From Sipunculus nudus (Eukaryota; Annelida; Sipuncula; Golfingiida; Sipunculidae), in assembly GCA_026874595.1 (NCBI GenBank), contig CM049307.1, forward strand, positions 45,197,678 to 45,261,677: a stretch of DNA of 64,000 nt, written 5' to 3'. The notes under the pieces are model-generated. The model searched no databases. It was not told the origin of the DNA and saw only the letters and a program-made list of their open reading frames with translations. This document shows, piece after piece, positions 23,428-37,753 of this stretch (position 1 is the first letter of the stretch; every line of letters begins with the position of its first letter). The position numbers and the translations under genes are program-made.

Positions 23428-24342
23428 AGGTCCGTCGTTTTACTTTTAATTAAATGATTCGGTACAAAGAACGTTCTTCAACCTATTCATCTGACGATAC
23501 AACGAACTTTAATATCTGCAATGAATAGGTCAATTTAACATTCGCTTATTATCTACTCCCTAGAAATGTCATTTCGCGACGTTGCGTGCCAGGTAATTTC
23601 AAGGACATGATCACTATGTCCCTCACGTTTTTGAGTTGACAAACATCGGTCGATGTTTTGATAAAGAAATCCCGCCAAGTGCAATGAGAAAAAGGCATAC
23701 ACAAAACAGGTAAGATTCCACCAAAATATATTTTTCCTTGTATAATTATTATTTACGTGCATTTTTATTTACAATTATTTTCTATCACTTACTTGTTATT
23801 TGTATATGTTATTTTATTTCAGTGAGTTGTGTTGTCGTTTCTTGCTTACAGTCAACCCAGTCAAATTAAAATAGACAGGGTAAATGCATCGCTCCTATAG
23901 TTCTGCCAATAAGTCACCTTGACTCATATTTTCTGGAATCCACCGTTATGATAGTTTGATGATGAAGGAGCTAACATAAATCATGTATAATATTGGTATT
24001 TGTAAGTTAGATAATAGCTTAGAATCTACGGTAAGATGTATGATTGTCAAAACGGTTGTGTAAGTGTATATTATCTCATATTTATTTCAATGTCAAGGTT
24101 CATTGTAAAATCTTATTGATAATGAATAATCTGAAGTTAAATGAATAGCTTAAGATTTAAGGTTGTCCCTGAAATTGTAACATCACAAATCGGTCAGTTA
24201 CAATTACTGGCATATATACAAACCAACTATAGGAATACTGAAAGTGTTGAAGTCTGTTCAAAGCCCAAGAAATCCATCGTGTCAGTGCTCAGCGATCTTT
24301 CAGGGTCACTGAAGATCTGACAAAAGTGCGAAACAGCCGTGT

Positions 24343-24415
24343 GCCTCCGTGGCCTAATGGATAAGGCACCGGCCTCCTAAGCCGGGGATTGCGGGTTCGA
24401 GTCCCGTCGGAGGTG
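24343..24415 (+). tRNA. tRNA-Arg(CCU), B type, intact
   Basis: Identical to consensus. TTTT at 24425-24428 as terminator. First of a B-B pair only 760 bp apart. Confidence 0.95.
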
Positions 24416-25102
24416 AGACCGACATTTTACTAATAATTACATATTTCTGCTCCTGAATCACTGCATAATACGTTCTTAACCGAAATTCATCTCTGAATAC
24501 AATCTGGGTAATCTGCTGAGATTAATATAGGAAGGTAACAACAACCTTTTAGTTCCTCGAAATATCACCGCGGCCCTGCAAGCAAGGTCAGGTGAGGCAC
24601 TTGAGCAAAATATGCCTTCTTGTTGAGCTGACAACCGTCACTAAAAGGTCGATGTTTTGAAAAAGAAAACCCGAGTCCGATAAGACCCACAATGCCGACA
24701 TCGGTTTAATGCTACATCGGCAGAAACTTTTAAATTTAACATTCAGATAATGATATATAGAATTTGATTTTCGTTTCTTGCATTTTCAATATAGGCCTAC
24801 AATTCTTATCCACCATAACATTGTAATATTGTATCTGTTTTGCTTCAGTGAATGGTGCTGTAATTAACACATTCCTTATTTCCCATAGTCAGGCGTCATA
24901 TGAATCGTCCCTGAACTTCTACTGTTGAGTCATACTGATACATGTGTATTGTTGTGGAACGTTATAGTGATGGTTTGATCATGAAGAGTCTCACACACTG
25001 AAAGTGTTGAAGTCTGTTCAAAGCCCAAGAAATCCATCGTGTCAGTGCTCAGCGATCTTTCAGGGTCACTGAAGATCTGACAAAAGTGCGAAACAGCCGT
25101 GT

Positions 25103-25175
25103 GCCTCCGTGGCCTAATGGATAAGGCACCGGCCTCCTAAGCCGGGGATTGCGGGTTCGAGTCCCGTCGGAGGTG
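25103..25175 (+). tRNA. tRNA-Arg(CCU), B type, intact
   Basis: Identical to consensus. Second of the B-B pair. The A half normally between them is deleted, with the junction at about 24996-25006 (CACACACT joined to CTGAAAGTG). Confidence 0.95.
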
Positions 25176-25850
25176 AGACCGACATTTTACTAATAATTAC
25201 ATATTTCTGCTCCTGAATCACTGCATAATACGTTCTTAACCGAAATTCATCTCTGAATACAATCTGCGTAATCTGCTGAGATTAATATAGGAAGGTAACA
25301 ACAACCTTTTAGTTCCTCGAAATATCACCGCGGCCCTGCAAGCAAGGTCAGGTGAGGCACTTGAGCAAAATATGCCTTCTTGTTGAGCTGACAACCGTCC
25401 CTAAAAGGTCGATTTTTTGAAAAAGAAAACCCGACTCCGATAAGACCCGCAATGCCGACATCGGTAGAATGCTACATCGGCAGAAGCTTTTAAATTTAAC
25501 ATTCAGATAATTATATATAGAATTTGATTTTCGTTTCTTGCATTTTCAATATAGGCCTACAATTCTTATTCACCTTAACATTGTAATATTGTATCTGTTT
25601 TGCTTCAGTGAATGGTGCTGTAATTAACACATTCCTTATTTCCCATAGTCAGGCGTCATATGAATCGTCCCTGTACTTCTACTGTTGAGTCATACTGATA
25701 CATGTGTATTGTTGTGGAACGTTATAGTGATGGTTTGATCATGAAGAGTCTCACACACTTGATGAAGCTAAATGTAATATTGGTGTGAATGAGTAGGGCA
25801 CAATGGGTTAAACAGTACGTCAGACTACACGGATATCACAGTTATTACAT

Positions 25851-25893
<43 letters not shown>

Positions 25894-26157
25894 ATATTTA
25901 CAAGGTAAATCTGTTTAATAATAAAAACTCTTTGTGAAATCTAATTCTAAATATATTTTCTCCATTTAAATGAAAAGTGTTATATTTTAGGGTTATCCAT
26001 GAAATTGAAATATTGCAATAAAGTTTAATCATAAATACAAAGGGGAAAAAACCGTAGCAATTCGAATCACGTGTTGAAAGGTTTGGAAATTCATCACTCC
26101 AGTGCACACGAGTGTTCACCGTCTCTTAAAATATGACACGCCATCGATGACACGTGC

Positions 26158-26230
26158 GCCTCCGTGGCCTAATGGATAAGGCACCGGCCTCCTAAGCCGG
26201 GGATTGCGGGTTTGAGTCCCGTCGGAGGTG
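26158..26230 (+). tRNA. tRNA-Arg(CCU), A type, T-loop variant
   Basis: Consensus except for the T-loop TTTGAGT, meaning invariant C56 is now T. C56 pairs with G19 and is critical in the B box, so transcription and folding may be impaired. Could be a pseudogene. Confidence 0.75.
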
Positions 26231-27145
26231 AGGTTCGTCGTTTTACTTTTAATTAAATGATTCGGTACAAAGTACGTTCTTCAACCTATTCATCTGACGA
26301 TACAACGAACTTTAATATCTGCAATGAATAGGTCAATTTAACATTCACTTATTATCTACTCCCTAGAAATGTCATTTCGCGACCTTGCGTGCCAGGTAAT
26401 TTCAAGGACATGATCACTATGTCCCTCACGTTTTTGAGTTGACAAACATCGGTCGATGTTTTGATAAAGAAATCCCGCCAAGTGCAATGAGAAAAAGGCA
26501 TACACAAAACAGGTAAGATTCCACCAAAATATATTTTTCCTTGTATAATTATTATTTACGTGCATTTTTATTTACAATTATTTTCTATCACTTACTTGTT
26601 ATTTGTATATGTTATTTTATTTCAGTGAGTTGTGTTGTCGTTTCTTGCTTACAGTCAACCCAGTCAAATTAAAATAGACAGGGTAAATGCATCGCTCCTA
26701 TAGTTCTGCCAATAAGTCACCTTGACTCATATTTTCTGGAATCCACCGTTATGATAGTTTGATGATGAAGGAGCTAACATAAATCATGTATAATATTGGT
26801 ATTTGTAAGTTAGATAATAGCTTAGAATCTACGGTAAGATGTATGATTGTCAAAACGGTTGTGTAAGTGTATATTATCTCATATTTATTTCAATGTCAAG
26901 GTTCATTGTAAAATCTTATTGATAATGAATAATCTGAAGTTAAATGAATAGCTTAAGATTTAAGGTTGTCCCTGAAATTGTAACATCACAAATCGGTCAG
27001 TTACAATTACTGGCATATATACAAACCAACTATAGGAATACTGAAAGTGTTGAAGTCTGTTCAAAGCCCAAGAAATCCATCGTGTCAGTGCTCAGCGATC
27101 TTTCAGGGTCACTGAAGATCTGACAAAAGTGCGAAACAGCCGTGT

Positions 27146-27218
27146 GCCTCCGTGGCCTAATGGATAAGGCACCGGCCTCCTAAGCCGGGGATTGCGGGTT
27201 CGAGTCCCGTCGGAGGTG
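27146..27218 (+). tRNA. tRNA-Arg(CCU), B type, intact
   Basis: Identical to consensus. It is the equivalent of 24343, exactly 2803 bp on. Confidence 0.95.
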
Positions 27219-27905
27219 AGACCGACATTTTACTAATAATTACATATTTCTGCTCCTGAATCACTGCATAATACGTTCTTAACCGAAATTCATCTCTGAA
27301 TACAATCTGGGTAATCTGCTGAGATTAATATAGGAAGGTAACAACAACCTTTTAGTTCCTCGAAATATCACCGCGGCCCTGCAAGCAAGGTCAGGTGAGG
27401 CACTTGAGCAAAATATGCCTTCTTGTTGAGCTGACAACCGTCACTAAAAGGTCGATGTTTTGAAAAAGAAAACCCGAGTCCGATAAGACCCACAATGCCG
27501 ACATCGGTTTAATGCTACATCGGCAGAAACTTTTAAATTTAACATTCAGATAATGATATATAGAATTTGATTTTCGTTTCTTGCATTTTCAATATAGGCC
27601 TACAATTCTTATCCACCATAACATTGTAATATTGTATCTGTTTTGCTTCAGTGAATGGTGCTGTAATTAACACATTCCTTATTTCCCATAGTCAGGCGTC
27701 ATATGAATCGTCCCTGAACTTCTACTGTTGAGTCATACTGATACATGTGTATTGTTGTGGAACGTTATAGTGATGGTTTGATCATGAAGAGTCTCACACA
27801 CTGAAAGTGTTGAAGTCTGTTCAAAGCCCAAGAAATCCATCGTGTCAGTGCTCAGCGATCTTTCAGGGTCACTGAAGATCTGACAAAAGTGCGAAACAGC
27901 CGTGT

Positions 27906-27978
27906 GCCTCCGTGGCCTAATGGATAAGGCACCGGCCTCCTAAGCCGGGGATTGCGGGTTCGAGTCCCGTCGGAGGTG
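27906..27978 (+). tRNA. tRNA-Arg(CCU), B type, intact
   Basis: Identical to consensus. It is the equivalent of 25103, 2803 bp on, in a duplicated B-B-A block. Confidence 0.95.
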
Positions 27979-28653
27979 AGACCGACATTTTACTAATAAT
28001 TACATATTTCTGCTCCTGAATCACTGCATAATACGTTCTTAACCGAAATTCATCTCTGAATACAATCTGCGTAATCTGCTGAGATTAATATAGGAAGGTA
28101 ACAACAACCTTTTAGTTCCTCGAAATATCACCGCGGCCCTGCAAGCAAGGTCAGGTGAGGCACTTGAGCAAAATATGCCTTCTTGTTGAGCTGACAACCG
28201 TCCCTAAAAGGTCGATTTTTTGAAAAAGAAAACCCGACTCCGATAAGACCCGCAATGCCGACATCGGTAGAATGCTACATCGGCAGAAGCTTTTAAATTT
28301 AACATTCAGATAATTATATATAGAATTTGATTTTCGTTTCTTGCATTTTCAATATAGGCCTACAATTCTTATTCACCTTAACATTGTAATATTGTATCTG
28401 TTTTGCTTCAGTGAATGGTGCTGTAATTAACACATTCCTTATTTCCCATAGTCAGGCGTCATATGAATCGTCCCTGTACTTCTACTGTTGAGTCATACTG
28501 ATACATGTGTATTGTTGTGGAACGTTATAGTGATGGTTTGATCATGAAGAGTCTCACACACTTGATGAAGCTAAATGTAATATTGGTGTGAATGAGTAGG
28601 GCACAATGGGTTAAACAGTACGTCAGACTACACGGATATCACAGTTATTACAT

Positions 28654-28696
<43 letters not shown>

Positions 28697-28960
28697 ATAT
28701 TTACAAGGTAAATCTGTTTAATAATAAAAACTCTTTGTGAAATCTAATTCTAAATATATTTTCTCCATTTAAATGAAAAGTGTTATATTTTAGGGTTATC
28801 CATGAAATTGAAATATTGCAATAAAGTTTAATCATAAATACAAAGGGGAAAAAACCGTAGCAATTCGAATCACGTGTTGAAAGGTTTGGAAATTCATCAC
28901 TCCAGTGCACACGAGTGTTCACCGTCTCTTAAAATATGACACGCCATCGATGACACGTGC

Positions 28961-29033
28961 GCCTCCGTGGCCTAATGGATAAGGCACCGGCCTCCTAAGC
29001 CGGGGATTGCGGGTTTGAGTCCCGTCGGAGGTG
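28961..29033 (+). tRNA. tRNA-Arg(CCU), A type, T-loop variant
   Basis: Same C56-to-T variant as 26158, of which it is the 2803-bp-shifted copy. Confidence 0.75.
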
Positions 29034-29948
29034 AGGTTCGTCGTTTTACTTTTAATTAAATGATTCGGTACAAAGTACGTTCTTCAACCTATTCATCTGA
29101 CGATACAACGAACTTTAATATCTGCAATGAATAGGTCAATTTAACATTCACTTATTATCTACTCCCTAGAAATGTCATTTCGCGACCTTGCGTGCCAGGT
29201 AATTTCAAGGACATGATCACTATGTCCCTCACGTTTTTGAGTTGACAAACATCGGTCGATGTTTTGATAAAGAAATCCCGCCAAGTGCAATGAGAAAAAG
29301 GCATACACAAAACAGGTAAGATTCCACCAAAATATATTTTTCCTTGTATAATTATTATTTACGTGCATTTTTATTTACAATTATTTTCTATCACTTACTT
29401 GTTATTTGTATATGTTATTTTATTTCAGTGAGTTGTGTTGTCGTTTTTTGCTTACAGTCAACCCAGTCAAATTAAAATAGACAGGGTAAATGCATCGCTC
29501 CTATAGTTCTGCCAATAAGTCACATTGACTCATATTTTCTGGAATCCACCGTTATGATAGTTTGATGATGAAGGAGCTAACATAAATCATGTATAATATT
29601 GGTATTTGTAAGTTAGATAATAGCTTAGAATCTACGGTAAGATGTATGATTGTCAAAACGGTTGAGTAAGTGTATATTATCTCATATTTATTTCAATGTC
29701 AAGGTTCATTGTAAAATCTTATTGATAATGAATAATCTGAAGTTAAATAAATAGCATAAGATTTAAGCTTATCCCTGAAATTGTAACATCACAAATCGGT
29801 CAGTTACAATTACTGGCATATATACAAACCAACTATAGGAATACTGAAAGTGTTGAAGTCTGTTCAAAGCCCAAGAATTCCATCGTGTCAGTGCTCAGCG
29901 ATCTTTCAGGGTCACTGAAGATCTGACAAAAGTGCGAAACAGCCGTGT

Positions 29949-30021
29949 GCCTCCGTGGCCTAATGGATAAGGCACCGGCCTCCTAATTTGGGGATTGCGG
30001 GTTCGAGTCCCGTCGGAGGTG
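29949..30021 (+). tRNA. tRNA-Arg(CCU), B type, weak anticodon stem
   Basis: 73 nt. TTTGG replaces GCCGG in the anticodon stem, leaving two G:U pairs and a C:U mismatch. Everything else is consensus. Probably poor or non-functional. Confidence 0.6.
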
Positions 30022-31548
30022 AGACCGACATTTTACTAATAATTACATATTTCTGCTCCTGAATTACTGCATAATACGTTCTTAACCGAAATTCATCTCT
30101 GAATACAATCTGCGTAATCTGCTGAGATTAATACAGGAAGGTAACAACAACCTTTTAGTTCCTCGAAATATCACCGCGGCCCTGCAAGCAAGGTCAGGTG
30201 AGGCACTTGAGCAAAATATGCCTTCTTGTTGAGCTGACAACCGTTACTTAAAGGTCGATGTTTTGAAAAAGAAAACCCGCCTCCGATAAGACCCACAATG
30301 CCGACATCGGTAGAATGCTACATCGGCAGAAGCTTTTGAAATTTAACATTCAGATAACGATATATAGAATTTGATTTTCGTTTCTTGCATTTTCAATATA
30401 GGCCTACAATTCTTATCCACCATAACATTGTAATATTGTATCTGTTTTGCTTCAGTGAATGGTGCTGTAATTAACACATTCCTTATTTCCCATAGTAAGG
30501 CGTCATATGAATCGTCCCTGAACTTCTACTGTTGAGTCATACTGATACATGTGTATTGTTGTGGAACGTTATAGTGATGGTTTGATCATGAAGAGTCTCA
30601 CACACTTGATGAAGCTATATGTAATATTGGTGTGAATAAGTAGGGCACAATGGGTTAAACAGTACGTCAGACTACACGGATATCACAGTTATTACATAGA
30701 TATATATATATATATATATAATAGGTATATTTAGGTCAATTTAACATTCACTTATTATCTACTCCCTAGAAATGTCATTTCGCGACCTTGCGTGCCAGGT
30801 AATTTCAAGGACATGATCACTATGTCCCTCACGTTTTTGAGTTGACAAACATCGGTCGATGTTTTGATAAAGAAATCCCGCCAAGTGCAATGAGAAAAAA
30901 GCATACACAAAACAGGTAAGATTCCACCAAAATATATTTTTCCTTGTATAATTATTATTTACGTGCATTTTTATTTACAATTATTTTCTATCACTTACTT
31001 GTTATTTGTATATGTTATTTTATTTCAGTGAGTTGTGTTGTCGTTTTTTGCTTACAGTCAACCCAGTCAAATTAAAATAGACAGGGTAAATGCATCGCTC
31101 CTATAGTTCTGCCAATAAGTCACATTGACTCATATTTTCTGAAATCCACCGTTATGATAGTTTGATGATGAAGGAGCTAACATAAATCATGTATAATATT
31201 GGTATTTGTAAGTTAGATAATAGCTTAGAATCTACGGTAAGATGTATGATTGTCAAAACGGTTGTGTAAGTGTATATTATCTCATATTTATTTCAATGTC
31301 AAGGTTCATTGTAAAATCTTATTGATAATGAATAATCTGAAGTTAAATGAATAGCTTAAGATTTAAGCTTGTCCCTGAAATTGTAACATCACAAATCGGT
31401 CAGTTACAATTACTGGCATATATACAAACCAACTATAGGAATACTGAAAGTGTTGAAGTCTGTTCAAAGCCCAAGAAATCCATCGTGTCAGTGTTCAGCG
31501 ATCTTTCACGGTCACTGAAGATCTGACAAAAGTGCGAAACAGCCGTGT

Positions 31549-31621
31549 GCCTCCGTGGCCTAATCGATAAGGCACCGGCCTCCTAATTTGGGGATTGCGG
31601 GTTCGAGTCCCGTCGGAGGTG
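31549..31621 (+). pseudogene. tRNA-Arg(CCU), B type, degraded
   Basis: TTTGG anticodon-stem variant and D-loop AATCGAT for AATGGAT, which loses invariant G18 of the GG pair and alters the A box. It lies 1600 bp after the previous gene because an A gene was deleted (junction about 30720-30737). Confidence 0.72.
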
Positions 31622-32298
31622 AGACCGACATTTTACTAATAATTACATATTTCTGCTCCTGAATCACTGCATAATACGTTCTTAACCGAAATTCATCTCT
31701 GAATACAATCTGCGTAATCTGCTGAGATTAATATAGGAAGGTAACAACAACCTTTTAGTTCCTCGAAATATCACCGCGGCCCTGCAAGCAAGGTCAGGTG
31801 AGGCACTTGAGCAAAATATGCCTTCTTGTTGAGCTAACAACCGTCACTAAAAGGTCGATGTTTTGAAAAAGAAAACCCGAGTCCGATAAGACCCACAATG
31901 CCGACATCGGTAGAATGCTACATCGGCAGAAACTTTTAAATTTAACATTCAGATAATGATATATAGAATTTGATTTTCGTTTCTTGCATTTTCAATATAG
32001 GCCTACAATTCTTATCCACCATAACATTGTAATATTGTATCTGTTTTGCTTCAGTGAATGGTGCTGTAATTAACACATTCCTTATTTCCTATAGTCCGGC
32101 GTCATATGAATCGTCCCTGAACTTCTACTGTTGAGTCATACTGATACATGTGTATTGTTGTGGAACGTTATAGTGATGATTTGATCATGAAGAGTCTCAC
32201 ACACTTGATGAAGCTATATGTAATATTGGTGTGAATGAGTAGGGCACAATGGGTTAAACAGTACGTCAGACTACACGGATATCACAGTTATTACATAG

Positions 32299-32344
<46 letters not shown>

Positions 32345-32604
32345 TACAAGGTAAATCTGTTTAATAATAAAAACTCTTTGTGAAATCTAATTCTAAATAT
32401 ATTTTCTCCATTTAAATGAAAAGTGTTATATTTTAGGGTTATCCATGAAATTGAAATATTGCAATAAAGTTTAATCATAAATACAAAAGGAAAAAAAACC
32501 ATAGCAATTCGAATCACGTATTGAAAGGTTTGAAAATTCATCACTCCAGTGCACACGAGTGTTCACCGTCTCTTAAAATATGACACGCCATCGATGACAC
32601 GTGC

Positions 32605-32677
32605 GCCTCCGTGGTCTAATGGATAAGGCACCGGCCTCCTAAGCCGGGGATTGCGGGTTTGAGTCCCGTCGGAGGTG
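32605..32677 (+). tRNA. tRNA-Arg(CCU), A type, T-loop and D-stem variant
   Basis: D-stem GTCT for GCCT (a tolerable U:G pair) plus the C56-to-T change in the T-loop. Otherwise consensus. Confidence 0.7.
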
Positions 32678-33593
32678 AGGTCCGTCGTTTTACTTTTAAT
32701 TAAATGATTCGGTACAAAGTACGTTCTTCAACCTATTCATCTGACGATACAACGAACTTTAATATCTGCAATGAATAGGTCAATTTAACATTCACTTATT
32801 ATCTACTCCCTAGAAATGTGATTTCGCGACGTTGCGTGCCAGGTAATTTCAAGGACATGATCACTATGTCCCTCACGTTTTTGAGTTGACAAACATCGGT
32901 CGATGTTTTGATAAAGAAATCCCGCCAAGTGCAATGAGTAAAAAGCATACACAAAACAGGTAAGATTCCACCAAAATATATTTTTCCTTGTATAATTATT
33001 ATTTACGTGCATTTTTATTTACAATTATTTTCTATCACTTACTTGTTATTTGTATATGTTATTTTATTTCAGTGAGTTGTGTTGTCGTTTTTTTGCTTAC
33101 AGTCAACCCAGTCAAATTAAAATAGACAGGGTAAATGCATCGCTCCTATAGTTCTGCCAATAAGTCACATTGACTCATATTTTCTGGAATCCACCGTTAT
33201 GATAGTTTGATGATGAAGGAGCTAACATAAATCATGTATAATATTGGTATTTGTAAGTTAGATAATAGCTTAGAATCTACGGTAAGATGTATGATTGTCA
33301 AAACGGTTGTGTAAGTGTATATTATCTCATATTTATTTCAATGTCAAGGTTCATTGTAAAATCTTATTGATAATGAATAATCTGAAGTTAAATGAATAGC
33401 TTAAGATTTAAGCTTGTCCCTGAAATTGTAACATCACAAATCGGTCAGTTACAATTACTGGCATATATACAAACCAACTATAGGAATACTGAAAGTGTTG
33501 AAGTCTGTTCAAAGCCCAAGAAATCCATCGTGTCAGTGCTCAGCGATCTTTCACGGTCACTGAAGATCTGACAAAAGTGCGAAACAGCCGTGT

Positions 33594-33666
33594 GCCTCCG
33601 TGGCCTAATGGATAAGGCACCGGCCTCCTAATTTGGGGATTGCGGGTTCGAGTCCCGTCGGAGGTG
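33594..33666 (+). tRNA. tRNA-Arg(CCU), B type, weak anticodon stem
   Basis: TTTGG variant of the anticodon stem, otherwise consensus (as 29949). Confidence 0.6.
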
Positions 33667-34343
33667 AGACCGACATTTTACTAATAATTACATATTTCTG
33701 CTCCTGAATCACTGCATAATACGTTCTTAACCGAAATTCATCTCTGAATACAATCTGGGTAATCTGCTGAGATTAATACAGGAAGGTAACAACAACCTTT
33801 TAGTTCCTCGAAATATCACCGCGGCCCTGCAAGCAAGGTCAGGTGAGGCACTTGAGCAAAATATGCCTTCTTGTTGAGCTGACAACCGTCACTAAAAGGT
33901 CGATGTTTTGAAAAAGAAAACCCGACTCCGATAAGACCCACAATGCCGACATCGGTAGAATGCTACATCGGCAGAAGCTTTTAAATTTAACATTCAGATA
34001 ATGATATATAGAATTTGATTTTCGTTTCTTGCATTATCAATATAGGCCTACAATTCTTATCCACCATAACATGGTAATATTGTATCTGTTTTGCTTCAGT
34101 GAATGGTGCTGTAATTAACACATTCCTTATTTCCCATAGTAAGGCGTCATATGAATCGTCCCTGAACTTCTACTGTTGAGTCATACTGATACATGTGTAT
34201 TGTTGTGGAACGTTATAGTGATGGTTTGATCATGAAGAGTCTCACACACTTGATGAAGCTATATGTAATATTGGTGTGAATAAGTAGGGCACAATGGGTT
34301 AAACAGTACGTCAGACTACACGGATATCACAGTTATTACATAG

Positions 34344-34395
<52 letters not shown>

Positions 34396-34655
34396 TACAA
34401 GGTAAATCTGTTTAATAATAAAAACTCTTTGTAAAATCTAATTCTAAATATATTTTCTCCATTTAAATGAAAAGTGTTATATTTTAGGGTTATCCATGAA
34501 ATTGAAATATTGCAATAAAGTTTAATCATAAATACAAAAGGAAAAAAAACCATAGCAATTCGAATCACGTATTGAAAGGTTTGGAAATTCATCACTCCAG
34601 TGCACACGAGTGTTCACCGTCTCTTAAAATATGACACGCCATCGATGACACGTGC

Positions 34656-34728
34656 GCCTCCGTGGTCTAATGGATAAGGCACCGGCCTCCTAAGCCGGGG
34701 ATTGCGGGTTTGAGTCCCGTCGGAGGTG
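34656..34728 (+). tRNA. tRNA-Arg(CCU), A type, T-loop and D-stem variant
   Basis: Same GTCT plus C56-to-T haplotype as 32605. Confidence 0.7.
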
Positions 34729-35643
34729 AGGTCCGTCGTTTTACTTTTAATTAAATGATTCGGTACAAAGTACGTTCTTCAACCTATTCATCTGACGATA
34801 CAACGAACTTTAATATCTGCAATGAATAGATCAATTTAACATTCACTTATTATCTACTCCCTAGAAATGTCATTTCGCGACCTTGCGTGCCAGGAAATTT
34901 CAAGGACATGATCACTATGTCCCTCACGTTTTTGAGTTGAAAAACATCGGTCAATGTTTTGATAAAGAAATCCCGCCAAGTGCAATGAGAAAAAGGCATA
35001 CACAAAACAGGTAAGATTCCACAAAAATATATTTTTCCTTGTATAATTATTATTTACGTGCATTTTTATTTACAATTATTTTCTATCGCTTACTTGTTAT
35101 TTGTATATGTTATTTTATTTCAGTGAGTTGTGTTGTCGTTTTTTGCTTACAGTCAACCCAGTCAAATTAAAATAGACAGGGTAAATGCATCGCTCCTATA
35201 GTTCTGCCAATAAGTCACATTGACTCATATTTTCTGGAATCCACCGTTATGATAGTTTGATGATGAAGGAGCTAACATAAATCATGTATAATATTGGTAT
35301 TTGTAAGTTAGATAATAGCTTAGAATCTACGGTAAGATGTATGATTGTCAAAACGGTTGTGTAAGTGTATATTATCTCATATTTATTTCAATGTCAAGGT
35401 TCATTGTAAAATCTTATTGATAATGAATAATCTGAAGTTAAATGAATAGCTTAAGATTTAAGCTTGTCCCTGAAATTGTAACATCACAAATCGGTCAGTT
35501 ACAATTACTGGCATATATACAAACCAACTATAGGAATACTGAAAGTGTTGAAGTCTGTTCAAAGCCCAAGAAATCCATCGTGTCAGTGCTCAGCGATCTT
35601 TCACGGTCACTGAAGATCTGACAAAAGTGCGAAACAGCCGTGT

Positions 35644-35716
35644 GCCTCCGTGGCCTAATGGATAAGACACCGGCCTCCTAAGCCGGGGATTGCGGGTTCG
35701 AGTCCCGTCGGAGGTG
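35644..35716 (+). tRNA. tRNA-Arg(CCU), B type, D-stem mismatch
   Basis: AGAC for AGGC in the 3' D-stem gives one C:A mismatch. Anticodon and T-arms are consensus. Confidence 0.72.
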
Positions 35717-36386
35717 AGACCGACATTTTACTAATAATTACATATTTCTGCTCCTGAATCACTGCATAATACGTTCTTAACCGAAATTCATCTCTGAATA
35801 CAATCTGGGTAATCTGCTGAGATTAATATAGGAAGGTAACAACAACCTTTTAGTTCCTCGAAATATCACCGCGGCCCTGCAAGCAAGGTCAGGTGAGGCA
35901 CTTGAGCAAAATATGCCTTCTTGTTGAGCTGACAACCGTCCCTAAAAGGTCGATGTTTTGAAAAAGAAAACCCGACTCCGATAAGACCCACAATGCCGAC
36001 ATCGGTTTAATGCTACATCGGCAGAAACTTTTAAATTTAACATTCAGATAATGATATATAGAATTTGATTTTCGTTTCTTGCATTTTCAATATAGGCCTA
36101 CAATTCTTATCCACCATAACATTGTAATATTGTATTTGTTTTGCTTCAGTGAATGGTGCTGTAATTAACACATTCCTTATTTCCCATAGTCAGGCGTCAT
36201 ATGAATCGTCCCTGAACTTCTACTGTTGGGTCATACTGATACATGTGTATTGTTGTGGAACGTTATAGTGATGGTTTGATCATGAAGAGTCTCACACACT
36301 TGATGAAGCTATATGTAATATTGGTGTGAATGAGTAGGGCACAATGGGTTAAACAGTACGTCACACTGCACGGATATCACAGTTAT

Positions 36387-36433
<47 letters not shown>

Positions 36434-36692
36434 TACAAGGTAAATCTGTTTAATAATAAAAACTCTTTGTGAAATCTAATTCTAAATATATTTTCTCCAT
36501 TTAAATGAAAAGTGTTATATTTTAGAGTTATCCATGAAATTGAAATATTGCAATAAAGTTTAATCATAAATACAAAAGGAAAAAAACCGTAGCAATTCGA
36601 ATCACGTGTTGAAAGGTTTGGAAATTCATCACTCCAGTGCACACGAGTGTTCACCGTCTCTTAAAATATGACACGCCATCGATGACACGTGT

Positions 36693-36765
36693 GCATTCGT
36701 GGCCTAATGGATAAGGCACCGGCCTCCTAAGCCGGGGATTGCGGGTTCGAGTCCCGTCGGAGGTG
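36693..36765 (+). pseudogene. tRNA-Arg(CCU), A type, acceptor-stem mutant
   Basis: Acceptor GCATTCG for GCCTCCG leaves an A:G mismatch and a U:G pair. The rest is consensus. Function doubtful. Confidence 0.65.
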
Positions 36766-37680
36766 AGGTCCGTCGTTTTACTTTTAATTAAATGATTCGG
36801 TACAAAGTACGTTCTTCAACCTATTCATCTGACGATACAACGAACTTTAATATCTGCAATGAATAGGTCAATTTAACGTTCACTTATTATCTACTCCCTA
36901 GAAATGTCATTTCGCGACGTTGCGTGCCAGGTAATTTCAAGGACATGATCACTATGTCCCTCACGTTTTTGAGTTGACAAACATCGGTCGATGTTTTGAT
37001 AAAGAAATCCCGCCAAGTGCAATGAGAAAAAGGCATACACAAAACAGGTAAGATTCCACCAAAATATATTTTTCCTTGTATAATTATTATTTACGTGCAT
37101 TTTTATTTACAATTATTTTCTATCACTTACTTGTTATTTGTATATGTTATTTTATTTCAGTGAGTTGTGTTGTCGTTTTTTGCTTACAGTCAACCCAGTC
37201 AAATTAAAATAGACAGGGTAAATGCATCGCTCCTATAGTTCTGCCAATAAGTCACATTGACTCATATTTTCTGGAATCCACCGTTATGATAGTTTGATGA
37301 TGAAGGAGCTAACATAAATCATGTATAATATTGGTATTTGTAAGTTAGATAATAGCTTAGAATCTACGGTAAGATGTATGATTGTCAAAACGGTTGTGTA
37401 AGTGTATATTATCTCATATTTATTTCAATGTCAAGGTTCATTGTAAAATCTTATTGATAATGAATAATCTGAAGTTAAATGAATAGCTTAAGATTTAAGC
37501 TTATCCCTGAAATTGTAACATCACAAATCGGTCAGTTACAATTACTGGCATATATACAAACCAACTATAGGAATATTGAAAGTGTTGAAGTCTGTTCAAA
37601 GCCCAAGAAATCCATCGTGTCAGTGCTCAGCGATCTTTCAGGGTCACTGAAGATCTGACAAAAGTGCGAAACAGCCGTGT

Positions 37681-37753
37681 GCCTCCGTGGCCTAATGGAT
37701 AAGGCACCGGCCTCCTAAGCCGGGGATTGCGGGTTCGAGTCCCGTCGGAGGTG
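37681..37753 (+). tRNA. tRNA-Arg(CCU), B type, intact
   Basis: Identical to consensus. The downstream flank reads AGAACGACATTTT, so the T4 terminator is kept. Confidence 0.95.
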
